Assembly (NCBI RefSeq): GCF_031834595.1
Contig: NZ_CP115541.1
Coordinates: 1,302,001 to 1,366,000, forward strand
Direction: 5' to 3'
DNA: 64,000 bases
Source: Stenotrophomonas oahuensis
GTDB taxonomy: Bacteria; Pseudomonadota; Gammaproteobacteria; Xanthomonadales; Xanthomonadaceae
Every line of letters begins with the position of its first letter. Within the stretch, counting starts at the first letter, position 1. Below the pieces are notes generated by a model, which worked only from the letters and a program-made list of their open reading frames with translations, searched no databases and was not told the origin of the DNA. Both the position numbers and the translations under genes were made by a program. Positions 7,830 to 16,797 of the stretch are shown piece by piece.

Positions 7830-7906
7830 CGGCGTGCCCTCCAACGCTGGCAGACCAGTGCAGCTTCAAGTTCTTCTTCGGGTACGTACGACCTTCGTGT
7901 TTGCAT
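7826..7906 (-). CDS. 26-aa ORF coupled to the RHH antitoxin
   Basis: ATG at 7906 with a perfect AGGAGG six nt upstream (7918-7913) opens a 26-codon frame beginning MQTRRSYVPEEELEAALVCQ. Its TGA overlaps the ATG of the RHH gene. The ribosome site and coupling argue for real translation. It could be a leader peptide, or the start of a formerly longer protein. It is too short for family assignment. Confidence 0.55.
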   Translation of the reverse strand: MQTRRSYVPEEELEAALVCQRWRARR

Positions 7907-7999
7907 GGCAAACCTCCTGCAGAGTGCGACCCCTGCCGGAATGGCGAGGGGTCGGGAGGTTAGAACCGCAAACCTAGAACACAAACGGCGGGCATATTT

Positions 8000-8013
8000 C
8001 CCCCTTGCGGGGG
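8000..8013. other. CCCCC-TTGC-GGGGG hairpin
   Basis: A perfect 5-bp GC hairpin with a short loop, flanked by GTTGT on the right. It may be a weak terminator or boundary mark; no run of T makes it a convincing intrinsic terminator. Confidence 0.3.
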
Positions 8014-8411
8014 TGTTGTATTAGCCACCCTCCCGACGCAGGACGTACGTTCCGACGCAGGACAACGGTAGTTCAAGGTTTGGAGATTCTACGCTCCGGG
8101 GCCTACCCTGCAGGAATCGAACAACAACTGACATAGCCAATTGCGCCACAAGCGTGGCGATTTACTGGCGCGCGATCAAATGGCGCGACGCAATCGGCGC
8201 GGCAAATACTCGCAACGCCTGTGGCAGTAGACGGAAGCACACCCAGGTAGCGCTGCGGTCACGAGCGGATGGATGTTTCGTTGTGTGACCTGCGTGCGCT
8301 TTTTGCCAGTCCACCATGTACTGGCCGATTGCGGCATCTGGCCCATCTGCGACACACACCCCCTACTTCCGGCACATGGCGAACATGTAACAGCGCTTAT
8401 ACATTTCAGCC
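8014..8411. other. Gene-free stretch with tRNA-like remnant
   Basis: About 400 bp without a supported gene. It contains two copies of CCGACGCAGGAC (near 8033 and 8051), the tRNA-like fragment at about 8105-8160, and the short AT-richer promoter region of the MarR-type gene near 8390. It reads like an island end. Confidence 0.5.
8105..8160 (-). pseudogene. tRNA-like remnant (D-arm and T-loop only)
   Basis: On the minus strand a D-arm-like GTGGCGCAATTGGCTA is followed about 10 nt later by a T-loop-like GTTCGATTCCTGC. There is no anticodon arm between them and the T-stem does not pair properly. This looks like a deleted or recombined tRNA end, as can be left at an integration site. It is not a functional tRNA. 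Confidence 0.35.
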
Positions 8412-8894
8412 ATGGACGCCCCCTCCCCTACCCTCGGCACCTTGGTCCGGCACCTGCTCGAGCAGCTGGATGGCGACCTTGAAGCCGTCTACGCGGCCTC
8501 GGGGCTGGAGTGGCGACCGCGCTACACCCCGGTGCTGCGTGTGCTCATGCGGCTGGGTCCGGCCTCCATCAAGGTGCTGGCGCAGGAGATCGGCATCACC
8601 CACTCCGCGGCCAGCCAGACCGTGACGCAGATGGCCAAGCAGCGCCTCGTCGCGCTGAAGCCGGGTGCAGATGCGCGCGAGCGCATCGTGGTGCTCAGCG
8701 CCAAGACCCGCCGCATGGTGCCTGCCCTGCAGCGCCAATGGGCCGCAACCAATGCAGCAGCCGCGCAACTCGACGCGGAGTTGTCTGTGCCGCTTTCCGC
8801 CGTTCTGGCCGAAGCCATTGCCGCACTGAATCAACGGCCGTTCGCGGCCCGCATCGCCGCGGCGGCTGCCACCTCCGGTAGCACCGCCCCTTAG
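8412..8894 (+). CDS. MarR-family transcriptional regulator
   Basis: A 160-residue winged-helix protein. The core TPVLRVLMRLGPASIKVLAQEIGITHSAASQTVTQMAKQRLVAL (about residues 37-80), then the wing KPGADARERIVVLSAKTR, is the MarR DNA-binding domain, flanked by dimerisation helices. Such repressors usually control a neighbouring gene and respond to small aromatic ligands. The next gene, a CPBP-type membrane protease, begins 25 nt downstream and is probably co-transcribed. Ligand and operator are not evident. Confidence 0.87.
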   Translation: MDAPSPTLGTLVRHLLEQLDGDLEAVYAASGLEWRPRYTPVLRVLMRLGPASIKVLAQEIGITHSAASQTVTQMAKQRLVALKPGADARERIVVLSAKTRRMVPALQRQWAATNAAAAQLDAELSVPLSAVLAEAIAALNQRPFAARIAAAAATSGSTAP

Positions 8895-8919
8895 CCGCAG
8901 TACCCACCAGGGATCGCAT

Positions 8920-9840
8920 ATGAACGCAGTGACGCAGTCCAGTGCAGTGCCCGTTCCCACCCGTCCTACATGGCAGCCGATTGCACTTGGCGAGCACGGC
9001 GTGCTGAAGCCTGGCAAGCTGCGCTGGTTGCGCGCCTGTGCCTGGGCTATCCCCCTGTTCTTCCTGGTCGCCATCCCGGCGGGTGCGATCACGCAGTTGC
9101 TTGGCGGTTTCTGGCCGAAGACTAACGAGCCGATGCAGTTTGTCGCCGGCCTGCTCGGTGCTCTGGCGTCGCTCGGAATCTATGCACTGGCCGTGCGGTT
9201 GGCCGAGAAGCGAAAAGCGTCGGAGATTGCATTACGCCCCATGCTCCCACAGCTCTGCTTCGGCCTGCTGACTGGCGTGGCGATGTTCTCCGCCGTCATG
9301 GGCATCATGGCGGTGTTCGGCCTCTACGACATTCAGCCAACTGGCCCGGCATCCGCGTGGATCCCTCTGCGCAAAGCGATTCAGGCGGGCGTGGTGGAAG
9401 AGCTGATGATGCGGGCGGTGCTGCTGCGCCTGTTGTGGCGGGCGTTCGGCCCTTGGGTGGCATTCGCGGTGTCGTCCGCCGTGTTCGGCCTCAGCCACCT
9501 GGGCAATCCGAATGCGACGGTGTTCGCCGCCATCTGTATTGCCCTGGAAGCCGGCGTGATGTTGGGCGCGTTCTACGCCCTGACCGGCCGCGTCTGGGTG
9601 TCGATCGGTGTGCACATGGCCTGGAACTTCACCCAAGGCTATGTGTTTGGCACGGCCGTGTCGGGCACGGAGCTTGGGCCGGCCATTGCACGGAGCCTGC
9701 CCAATGCGACGGTACCCGAGTGGCTCACCGGTGGTGCCTTCGGCCCGGAGGCATCGCTGCCCGGGCTGGTGGTCTGCCTTGCCGTGGGGCTTGCGGTGGT
9801 GTGGCTCGCATGGCGTCGCGGCCAGTTCGCCAGGCAGTGA
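8920..9840 (+). CDS. CPBP-family intramembrane metalloprotease
   Basis: A 306-residue multi-pass membrane protein. The CPBP (Abi/CAAX protease) motifs are present: EELMMRAVLLR (about residues 160-170), FGLSHLGN (about 190) and a third histidine in GVHMAWNF (about 230). These place two glutamates and two histidines in the membrane as a metal site. CAAX-like enzymes cleave membrane peptides and in bacteria include bacteriocin-maturation and bacteriocin-immunity proteins. It follows the MarR-type gene closely. No bacteriocin-like small gene was seen next to it. Confidence 0.87.
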   Translation: MNAVTQSSAVPVPTRPTWQPIALGEHGVLKPGKLRWLRACAWAIPLFFLVAIPAGAITQLLGGFWPKTNEPMQFVAGLLGALASLGIYALAVRLAEKRKASEIALRPMLPQLCFGLLTGVAMFSAVMGIMAVFGLYDIQPTGPASAWIPLRKAIQAGVVEELMMRAVLLRLLWRAFGPWVAFAVSSAVFGLSHLGNPNATVFAAICIALEAGVMLGAFYALTGRVWVSIGVHMAWNFTQGYVFGTAVSGTELGPAIARSLPNATVPEWLTGGAFGPEASLPGLVVCLAVGLAVVWLAWRRGQFARQ

Positions 9841-9883
9841 TGGAGTTCGGGGTGGCCTGCTCCGCGGCCACCCCGATCCTGCT

Positions 9884-12631
9884 CTACTGGAAGTCCAGCG
9901 ACAGCTCGACGAACATCGAACGTCCGAAGGCGTTGTACACACCCTGATCGTAGTAAGGCCAGTTGCCGTTGGTATAGTCCCTTGGCGGGCGCTCGTTTGT
10001 CAGGTTATTGGCGGTCAGCAGCACGCTCGCCAGCTTGTTGATGCGGTAGTTGACCGTCGCGTTCCAGGTGGTCCACGGCCCGATGTTGCGTTCCTCTCCC
10101 GCGGAATTCCAGGTGCGGGCGTTGCGCACGCCGAACACGTTGGTACTGAAGGCACCGATGTTCCAGCTCGCACCCAGCGTGGCGCGGTAGTGCAGCTCAT
10201 TGGAGTTGGCACAACACAGCATGTCCAGCACCGGGTCGCCTTCCTGCTGCTGAAGTTCGTGCTTCAGCGGACGGTAGTAGCCGGCATTCACCCCGAACTC
10301 GCCCGCGCGCCCGGCGCTCCAGCGATAGTCACCCGATGCCTGGATGCCGGTCTGGCGCTGCTTGGCCAGGTTGATCGGATACGAGAACACCTTTTCGACG
10401 CCGTTAGGATTGAGCGGATCGGTGCCCGGCAGGCGCTGCACCTGGGCCAGGATCTGCTGGCAGGTGGGCGAATTGATGTCAAAGGCCACATCGCCGTTCT
10501 CGGAGCGCCCCAAGCGGCAGTTGGCCTCGGTGGTGAGGATGCTGTCGGTGCCGAGAATGGACACCTCGTTCTCGATCTTCACCGAGTTGTAGTCGACCGA
10601 GAGATTCAGGGCGTTGTCCAGCGCGGACCAGACGAAGCCATAGGTGAAGGTCTCGGCGGTGATGTCCTTCAGGTCGCGGTTGCCGGTGCTGGAGGACAGC
10701 ACCTGCAGCGAGGACTGCGGGCAGTCATCGTAGTTCTCCGAAGTGTATCCAGCCTGACGGCACAGGAAGGTGTCCACGTTGGTGGTGTATCCGCTGCTTT
10801 CGCGCGAATACAGGTAGAACATGTCCGGCGACCGGAACGCGGTTGCGTAGCTGCCCCGCAGCAGCAGCGACTCCACCGGGCGGTACTCCAGGCCCAGCTT
10901 CCAGGTCGCCTTGCCGTTGCCGCCACCACCCTGCAGCGAATACTTGTCATAGCGCCCGGACAGATTGGCGCTGAACGTGTCGAAGATCGGCACCTGCAGT
11001 TCGGCACCGACGGCGTACAGATCGCGCTGACCTTCTGCCGACGTACCGGCCGTCGATCCTCGGAACAGCACGCCGGCATTCGGATCGGCCGACTGGTTGA
11101 AGAACTTCTCGCGCGTGCCCTGGAGGATCATCGCAAAGCCGACATCACCTGCGGGCAGACCGAACAGCGACGTGTTGGTCACCAGCGCGGTCACGCCCGT
11201 GCGGGAGGCCGAGGACTCGGCGCGATTGGTGCCGCTGAACTGGTCGTACAGCTGCCGCGTCAACGGCTGGTACAGCAGATCCAGGTTGGGCGCGTAGGCG
11301 TCGTAGCCGTTCACCTTGCCCAGCTGCGGGCCCAGGTAATAGTCATCAATGCCGCCGGTAGCCAGGAAGTCGGTTGATTTGCGTGTGACATCAGTGCTGG
11401 ACCGATTCACGTACACGTCGTAGTCGAAGCCGGTGTCGCCCAGCCCGCCGCGTGCGCCGGCGGTGATGTTCAGCGAGCGCGTGTAGACCCGCTGGTCCTT
11501 CGCGTCCATGCCCACTTCTTCGGGCGCGTAGATGCGCTGCCACTGCTCGTAGTTTCCGCTGGTCTGGTTGTAGAAGGTCTTGTTCCAGAACGGGCTGCCA
11601 CCGGAGTACGTCGGTCGGCTGAAGCTGAAGAGGATGTCCGAGTACAGCTCGGTGGTTTCGCTGAGGTGGTAGCGCAGGAACGTGGTGGCGTTTACGTCCT
11701 CGCTCTTGTTGTAGAGGGTGGCCGTGCCGACATTGTCCGGGCTGCCGCAGTAGTAGCCGGTGCCCGCCGCGTTGCGGTGCGCGTAGCTGGTGCTGCCACC
11801 GAACAGATAGGAAAGCGGCGCGCAGGTGGCTTGGCCGGGATCAATATAGCCATTCGGGGACATCTGCATGCGCAGGAAGGTGCGCGAGGGATCCTGCGGG
11901 CCGGTCGGGCTGTCGTTGACGCTGTCGATGTAGCTGCGGTCGGACGCGAAGATCGGCTTCTGCTTGGTGTACTCCAGCCCGTAGCTGAGATCCAGGTTGC
12001 CGAAGGAATGGCCACTGCTGAAGATGAAGCGCTGGCTGGAACCGCCGCCATCGCTGTAGCCGCCGGCGCGGTAGCGGAAGTGTGTGCCCTCCACCTTGTC
12101 CTTCAACACAATGTTGATGACGCCTGCGACAGCGGACGAGCCGTACACCGATGACTGCCCACCGGTGAGGACATCAATTCGCTCGACCATGCCCAGCGGG
12201 ATGTTGGCGATGTCCACGATGCTGGTATTGCCGTTGTAGGCCAGCGGATAGCTGTTAAGCGGACGCCCGTTGAGCAGGGTCAGCGTGTAGCTGGGATCCA
12301 GCCCGAACAGACTGATCGTTTTCGCACCCGGGGTGTAGAAGCCGGTGCCCTGGGAATCCTGCACGGAGCCATTGGACGTTGGCAGCGAACGCAGCGCATC
12401 GAAGACCGTGGTGAAGCCCTGCGCTTCGATCTCCTCGGCGGTGATGGTGGTCACCGGCGAAGGCCCTTCGACCTGCGCGCGGGGGATCAGCGAGCCGGTC
12501 ACGTTCACCGTATCGAGCTTACGTGTGGCCGGAGCCGCACTTTCTTCATCGGGCGGCGATGACTGCGCCTGTGCGAGCAGCGGTTGGAGCAGTACGGATG
12601 ACACCAGCAACGACAGCAACGTGCGCTTCAT
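9884..12631 (-). CDS. TonB-dependent outer-membrane receptor
   Basis: A 915-residue receptor with a signal peptide (LLSLLVSSVLLQPLLAQAQ), a plug domain starting at LDTVNVTGSLIPRAQVEGPSP (about 40) with the usual VYGSSAVAGVINIVLK segment (about 160), and a beta-barrel ending in phenylalanine (FVELSLDFQ). The SLIPR plug start and the barrel style match the large TBDTs of Xanthomonadaceae that import oligosaccharides, peptides or chelates. The ligand is not deducible; no linked degradation genes flank it. A good promoter and palindromes lie upstream at 12719-12780. Confidence 0.9.
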   Translation of the reverse strand: MKRTLLSLLVSSVLLQPLLAQAQSSPPDEESAAPATRKLDTVNVTGSLIPRAQVEGPSPVTTITAEEIEAQGFTTVFDALRSLPTSNGSVQDSQGTGFYTPGAKTISLFGLDPSYTLTLLNGRPLNSYPLAYNGNTSIVDIANIPLGMVERIDVLTGGQSSVYGSSAVAGVINIVLKDKVEGTHFRYRAGGYSDGGGSSQRFIFSSGHSFGNLDLSYGLEYTKQKPIFASDRSYIDSVNDSPTGPQDPSRTFLRMQMSPNGYIDPGQATCAPLSYLFGGSTSYAHRNAAGTGYYCGSPDNVGTATLYNKSEDVNATTFLRYHLSETTELYSDILFSFSRPTYSGGSPFWNKTFYNQTSGNYEQWQRIYAPEEVGMDAKDQRVYTRSLNITAGARGGLGDTGFDYDVYVNRSSTDVTRKSTDFLATGGIDDYYLGPQLGKVNGYDAYAPNLDLLYQPLTRQLYDQFSGTNRAESSASRTGVTALVTNTSLFGLPAGDVGFAMILQGTREKFFNQSADPNAGVLFRGSTAGTSAEGQRDLYAVGAELQVPIFDTFSANLSGRYDKYSLQGGGGNGKATWKLGLEYRPVESLLLRGSYATAFRSPDMFYLYSRESSGYTTNVDTFLCRQAGYTSENYDDCPQSSLQVLSSSTGNRDLKDITAETFTYGFVWSALDNALNLSVDYNSVKIENEVSILGTDSILTTEANCRLGRSENGDVAFDINSPTCQQILAQVQRLPGTDPLNPNGVEKVFSYPINLAKQRQTGIQASGDYRWSAGRAGEFGVNAGYYRPLKHELQQQEGDPVLDMLCCANSNELHYRATLGASWNIGAFSTNVFGVRNARTWNSAGEERNIGPWTTWNATVNYRINKLASVLLTANNLTNERPPRDYTNGNWPYYDQGVYNAFGRSMFVELSLDFQ

Positions 12632-12718
12632 CTTGCAGATCTCCAGTACAAGGTCTCCCGGCGCGATATGGCGCAGGAGACGGGGTGCGGGGGTTCCATG
12701 AGGCGTGGGGGTGGGGCT

Positions 12719-12780
12719 TTTCTAGATCGATCTAAATCGATTGTCAATAATTTGAGATGTAACCATTTCCAAGCGCTTGG
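12719..12780 (-). promoter_or_regulatory. TonB receptor promoter with palindromic operators
   Basis: On the minus strand TTGACA (12747-12742), a 17-nt spacer and TAGAAA (12724-12719) form a strong promoter. The spacer and -10 contain the 12-bp palindrome TAGATCGATCTA (12723-12734). A second perfect palindrome CCAAGCGCTTGG (12769-12780) lies 22 bp upstream of the -35, in the style of LacI/GntR operators. It could also act on the divergent BSP-like gene. Confidence 0.55.
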
Positions 12781-12863
12781 ATCGAACGAAATGGCACTTG
12801 CGGCGGCCTACGGCCTTGTTGCAGGATCAGCGCGGTTGCCCATCACGTCCTGGAGTGCCGCCC

Positions 12864-13553
12864 ATGCGTCTGCGCCGTTGCCTGATCGTCCCCGTGGTTG
12901 CTGCTGCCCTCGCCTTCCCCAGCGCATACGCGGCCGACATTCAACAGACCCGCGACGGCGTCACACTGACCTACCAGGACCAGAGCGGCTCGACCGCTGC
13001 AGATGTGCGTGACCGGATCATCGCCACCTTCTTCGCCACTTACCCGCGCCAACGACACGACTTCCATCCCTCGGCACCGTCCAGCGTGCGCATCGTGATG
13101 GACCCGTCCTATGACGGCGTCGCCTATGTAGGCGAAAAAGAGAAGTCGGCCACCATCACGATCAATCCGCGCTGGCTGGTGAAACACCCCAATGACACGG
13201 ACCTGGTGACCCACGAAGGCATGCATATCGTGCAGGGCTATCCCGGCTACGCCAGCGAGCAGGCACCTTCGTGGCTGGTGGAGGGCATCGCCGACTATGC
13301 CCGCGACCAGTACGGAGTGGCCAACGCCGCCGGAGGCTGGGCACTGCCCACGCAGATCAAGCCGGAGCACAAGGTGGACAGCGGCTACCGGGTCACCGGT
13401 GCGTTCCTGAAATGGGGCGAGGCCGCGCATCCGGGGCTGGTGAAGGCGCTTGATTCGGCATTGCGCAGCGGAAGCTATACGCCGGCGCTGTGGAAGGAGC
13501 ACACCGGTGAGGATCTGTCGGCGCTTTGGAAGGATTACGCTGGCCGGCAGTAG
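12864..13553 (+). CDS. Basic secretory protein (BSP)-like zinc metalloprotease
   Basis: A 229-residue exported protein: signal peptide LRRCLIVPVVAAALAFPSAYA, then a domain with HEGMHIVQGYPGY (an HExxH zinc site) and APSWLVEGIADYARDQYG, where the glutamate in EGIADY probably supplies the third ligand. This arrangement is typical of the basic secretory protein family of plant and bacterial peptidases. I chose ATG 12864 because it follows GGAG and opens the signal peptide; an earlier in-frame start would put 29 unrelated residues before it. Substrate unknown. Confidence 0.83.
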   Translation: MRLRRCLIVPVVAAALAFPSAYAADIQQTRDGVTLTYQDQSGSTAADVRDRIIATFFATYPRQRHDFHPSAPSSVRIVMDPSYDGVAYVGEKEKSATITINPRWLVKHPNDTDLVTHEGMHIVQGYPGYASEQAPSWLVEGIADYARDQYGVANAAGGWALPTQIKPEHKVDSGYRVTGAFLKWGEAAHPGLVKALDSALRSGSYTPALWKEHTGEDLSALWKDYAGRQ

Positions 13554-13662
13554 CGCGCCTGCAAAGCAGAAATCTCTGACATGGCGTGTGTGCCCGTGCT
13601 GATAGGCATGGGCGTGCGGTCCTCCCAGACTTTCGGGCTCCTGCCACAAACCGGAGCCCCGC

Positions 13663-15165
13663 ATGAGCCTTGCGCTGGTGCACAGCCGCGCCCGCATCGG
13701 CATTAATGCGCCGGCGGTACGTATTGAAGTGATGTTGAGCGGCGGCCTGCCGCATACCACGCTGGTGGGCCTTCCCGCCGCTGCCGTTCGCGAATCATGC
13801 GATCGCGTCCGAGCCGCATTGCTGTGTGCGCAGTTCGAATATCCGAACCAGCGCATCCTGATCAATCTGGCCCCCGCCGACCTGCCCAAGGAGGGCGGCC
13901 GCTTTGACCTCGCCATTGCGCTGGGCATTCTTGGGGCCAGTGGGCAGATCGACCCGCTGCTGCTGAATCGCTATGAGTTTCTGGGCGAGCTGGCGCTGAC
14001 CGGTGAACTGCGCGGGGTGGATGGCGTGCTGCCGGCGGCGCTGGCTGCGGCCGAAGACGGGCGCTGTCTCATTGTTGCTGCCGCCAATGGTGCGGAAGCG
14101 GGGCTGGCCCAGGACACGGATGTGCGGGTTGGGCGCACCTTGCTGGAGGTGTGTGCGTCCCTGCAGGCGCATGATCTACCCCGGGCCGTTCCCGACGAGA
14201 CCATCGCCGCGCAGGTGCCCGACCTCAGCGACGTCCGCGGCCAGCCTCTGGCGCGCCGTGCACTGGAGGTCGCCGCCGCCGGTGGCCATCACCTGTTGCT
14301 GCTGGGCAGCCCGGGCTGTGGCAAGACCCTGCTGGCCTCGCGGCTACCAGGCATCCTGCCAGACGCAACCGAGGCAGAGGCGCTGCAGACTGCCGTGATT
14401 ACCTCCTGCAGCGGCAACGGCATTGATACGGCGCGTTGGCGACAACGGCCGTTCCGCGCACCGCACCATACCGCCAGCGCGGTGTCGCTGGTGGGCGGCG
14501 GAAGCTACCCACGCCCGGGGGAAATATCGCTCGCACACAACGGCGTGCTGTTTCTGGACGAGCTGCCGGAATGGAGCCGGCACACCCTGGAAGTGCTGCG
14601 TGAGCCGCTGGAGTCCGGCCACGTCAATGTCGCCCGCGCGGCGCGCACCGATGCCTTCCCCGCGCGCTTCCAGCTGGTGGCCGCAATGAACCCGTGCCCG
14701 TGTGGTTGGGCCGGCGACCGCAGCGGGCGCTGCTGCTGTACCCCGGAGAGCATCCGCCGCTATCGCGCGCGCATCTCCGGCCCACTGCTGGATCGCATCG
14801 ACCTGCACGTGCAGGTGCCGCGACTGGAGCCTGCGGAACTGCGCAGCGATGCACCGCTGGGCGAAGACAGCCGCAGTGTCCGCGCACGTGTGGTGGCAAC
14901 ACGCGACATCCAGCTACGGCGTGCGGGCAAGCCCAACGCCCTGCTGGTTCCCACTGAACTGGACAAGCACTGCCGTCTAGCAGAGGACGACCAGTATCTG
15001 CTCGAGGCCGCAGTCGAGCAGCTGCAACTCTCCGCCCGCTCCATGCACCGCATCCTGCGTGTCGCACGCACCGTCGCGGACCTGGCCGGTTGCGACAACA
15101 TCGAAACCACGCATCTCGCCGAGGCCATCGGCTACCGGCAAGTCGATCGGGGGATTCGGTCGTGA
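13663..15165 (+). CDS. comM: YifB/ComM Mg-chelatase-like AAA+ ATPase
   Basis: A 500-residue cytoplasmic ATPase of the ComM/YifB family: an N-terminal Lon-like domain (SLALVHSRARIGINAPAV), Walker A LLGSPGCGKTLL (about residues 213-224), Walker B GVLFLDELPEW, the cysteine-rich AMNPCPCGWAGDRSGRCCC insert (about 347) and the C-terminal lid. ComM is a hexameric helicase that drives branch migration of integrated single-stranded DNA during natural transformation. Length and order match the family. It stands alone on this strand, with GGAG before the ATG. Confidence 0.94.
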   Translation: MSLALVHSRARIGINAPAVRIEVMLSGGLPHTTLVGLPAAAVRESCDRVRAALLCAQFEYPNQRILINLAPADLPKEGGRFDLAIALGILGASGQIDPLLLNRYEFLGELALTGELRGVDGVLPAALAAAEDGRCLIVAAANGAEAGLAQDTDVRVGRTLLEVCASLQAHDLPRAVPDETIAAQVPDLSDVRGQPLARRALEVAAAGGHHLLLLGSPGCGKTLLASRLPGILPDATEAEALQTAVITSCSGNGIDTARWRQRPFRAPHHTASAVSLVGGGSYPRPGEISLAHNGVLFLDELPEWSRHTLEVLREPLESGHVNVARAARTDAFPARFQLVAAMNPCPCGWAGDRSGRCCCTPESIRRYRARISGPLLDRIDLHVQVPRLEPAELRSDAPLGEDSRSVRARVVATRDIQLRRAGKPNALLVPTELDKHCRLAEDDQYLLEAAVEQLQLSARSMHRILRVARTVADLAGCDNIETTHLAEAIGYRQVDRGIRS

Positions 15166-15183
15166 GCTCGAACTTCTTGAGTG

Positions 15184-16797
15184 TCAGGCCTCCACGCCCA
15201 ACCGTTCCTCCAGCTCCACCTCGCGCGTGATATCGGTGAAGAACCCGTACCACCTGCGCGCGTGCCCGGTTTCCTTCAGATCGCCCCGACTCAACACCCA
15301 GCGCCGGCTGCCATCGGGCCATTCCAGCCGGAAGCGGGTCTGGAATGTGGTCGCCGCCGGGTCTCGTCCGACCCATTCGCTGCGCACCCGCTCGCGGTCC
15401 GGCGGGTCCATGCGGGCGTACCAGCTGTCGATGCGCTCGCGCACGCTCATCGCGGCCAGCTCCGGTGGGTGCGGCGTCATGTAGCTCAGTTCACCCGATT
15501 CCTCCGCCACCCAGAACACGGTCGGGGTACCTGGTGCGGCGTACACGTCTTCCTGTTCGCGCGCACGCAGCGCCGCTTCGTAGCGCTTGGTATCGGTGAC
15601 ATCAATGCAGACCACCGAAACACCCAGCACCACGCCGCCGGCATCGCTGACCCGCTCGTGGTTGAGCAGGAAGGTTTCGGCGGTGTGCGGCATCACCACT
15701 TCGCTCAGATCGCCCTGGTCGTCACAGAAGCCCCGCAGGATCAGTTCCAACGCGCGCCCCCCGATCTCCACCGGCAGCACGTCGGTCACCTTCTGTCCAA
15801 TCACCTCGTAGCGCGGCACGTGGATCATGTTGCAGAACTTGGCGTTGGCAGCCGCAAAGCGCAGGTCGGGGTCGATGAAGGCCAGGCCCACCGGCGAGCG
15901 CTCGTACAGGATCTCCAGCTGGTACTGGCGCTGGTAGGGTGTGAGGTGGGTGCTGGACGGGGCCGCCTGGCGTGGCTCGAACCGGGCCAGCCAGCCGGCA
16001 GCGGTAGCCGCGTCCATGGCGGGTGCCAGCCACCAGCCTTGATAGGTATCGCAGCCGATGCTGGCCAGAAACTCCAGTTGGAAGCGGGTCTCCACACTTT
16101 CCGCGACCACCTTGGCACCCAGGCTCTTCCCCAGGCCGACAATGGCCGACACGATCTTGCGGCTGGCCTCATCCTGCTCCAGGGCACGGATGAAACTACC
16201 ATCGATCTTGATTTTGTCGAACTGGAAGCGATGCAGACGCACCAGGCTGGAATAACCGGTGCCGAAGTCATCCAGCATGGTTTTGATGCCCAGTTCGCGC
16301 AGATGGGCAATGCCCAGCTCGGCGGCGCGCTCGTCCTCCACCACCTCGACCTCGGTCATCTCCACCCGTATCCGCCGCAGCGGGAATCCGGTGGCTTTGA
16401 GCGTGGCAATGATGTGGTCCACCGTGGCTGATTCCTGCAGCATGGTGGGCGGCATGTTGAAGGCCAGGTAGAAGTCGCCAGGCCATTCACGGGCAGCGCG
16501 GCAGGCCTGTTCCACCAGGTTGATGGTGAGGCTGGCGATCAGCCCGGCGCTCACCGCAACGGGGATGAAGGCATCGGGCAGCAACAGGCGGCCGTCGCTG
16601 GCGCGCCAGCGGGCCAACACTTCGAAGCCGCGCAGGTTGCCGGACTGCACGTCCACGATGGGCTGGAAGAACGGGACGATGGCATTGGTACGCAGCGCGT
16701 ACTCGAGTGCATCGTCGGTGACTTCCGGAACAGTCGAGGCAGCTTCGACACGTGCATGCGGGGGTTCGGCAGCGGTCATGCGATGTGTCTGTGGCAT
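15184..16797 (-). CDS. EAL-PAS-PAS protein (c-di-GMP phosphodiesterase-like)
   Basis: A 537-residue protein with the EAL domain first (about 30-275) and two PAS domains after it (about 290-405 and 415-535); most PAS-EAL proteins have the reverse order. EAL residues are retained: the signature is EVL (E59), N114 in AFNMPP, E146, D176/D177 in LDDFGTGYSSL, K197 in KIDGSF, E233 in AESVET, Q253 in YQGWW. It should therefore be able to bind metal and hydrolyse c-di-GMP. There is no GGDEF domain and no transmembrane segment. PAS domains probably sense a soluble cue and tune activity. M7 is an alternative start. Confidence 0.9.
   Translation of the reverse strand: MPQTHRMTAAEPPHARVEAASTVPEVTDDALEYALRTNAIVPFFQPIVDVQSGNLRGFEVLARWRASDGRLLLPDAFIPVAVSAGLIASLTINLVEQACRAAREWPGDFYLAFNMPPTMLQESATVDHIIATLKATGFPLRRIRVEMTEVEVVEDERAAELGIAHLRELGIKTMLDDFGTGYSSLVRLHRFQFDKIKIDGSFIRALEQDEASRKIVSAIVGLGKSLGAKVVAESVETRFQLEFLASIGCDTYQGWWLAPAMDAATAAGWLARFEPRQAAPSSTHLTPYQRQYQLEILYERSPVGLAFIDPDLRFAAANAKFCNMIHVPRYEVIGQKVTDVLPVEIGGRALELILRGFCDDQGDLSEVVMPHTAETFLLNHERVSDAGGVVLGVSVVCIDVTDTKRYEAALRAREQEDVYAAPGTPTVFWVAEESGELSYMTPHPPELAAMSVRERIDSWYARMDPPDRERVRSEWVGRDPAATTFQTRFRLEWPDGSRRWVLSRGDLKETGHARRWYGFFTDITREVELEERLGVEA

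Noticed and set aside
15181..16431. 416-aa plus-strand frame
   Set aside because: Antisense to the EAL-PAS-PAS gene, whose motifs are all present.
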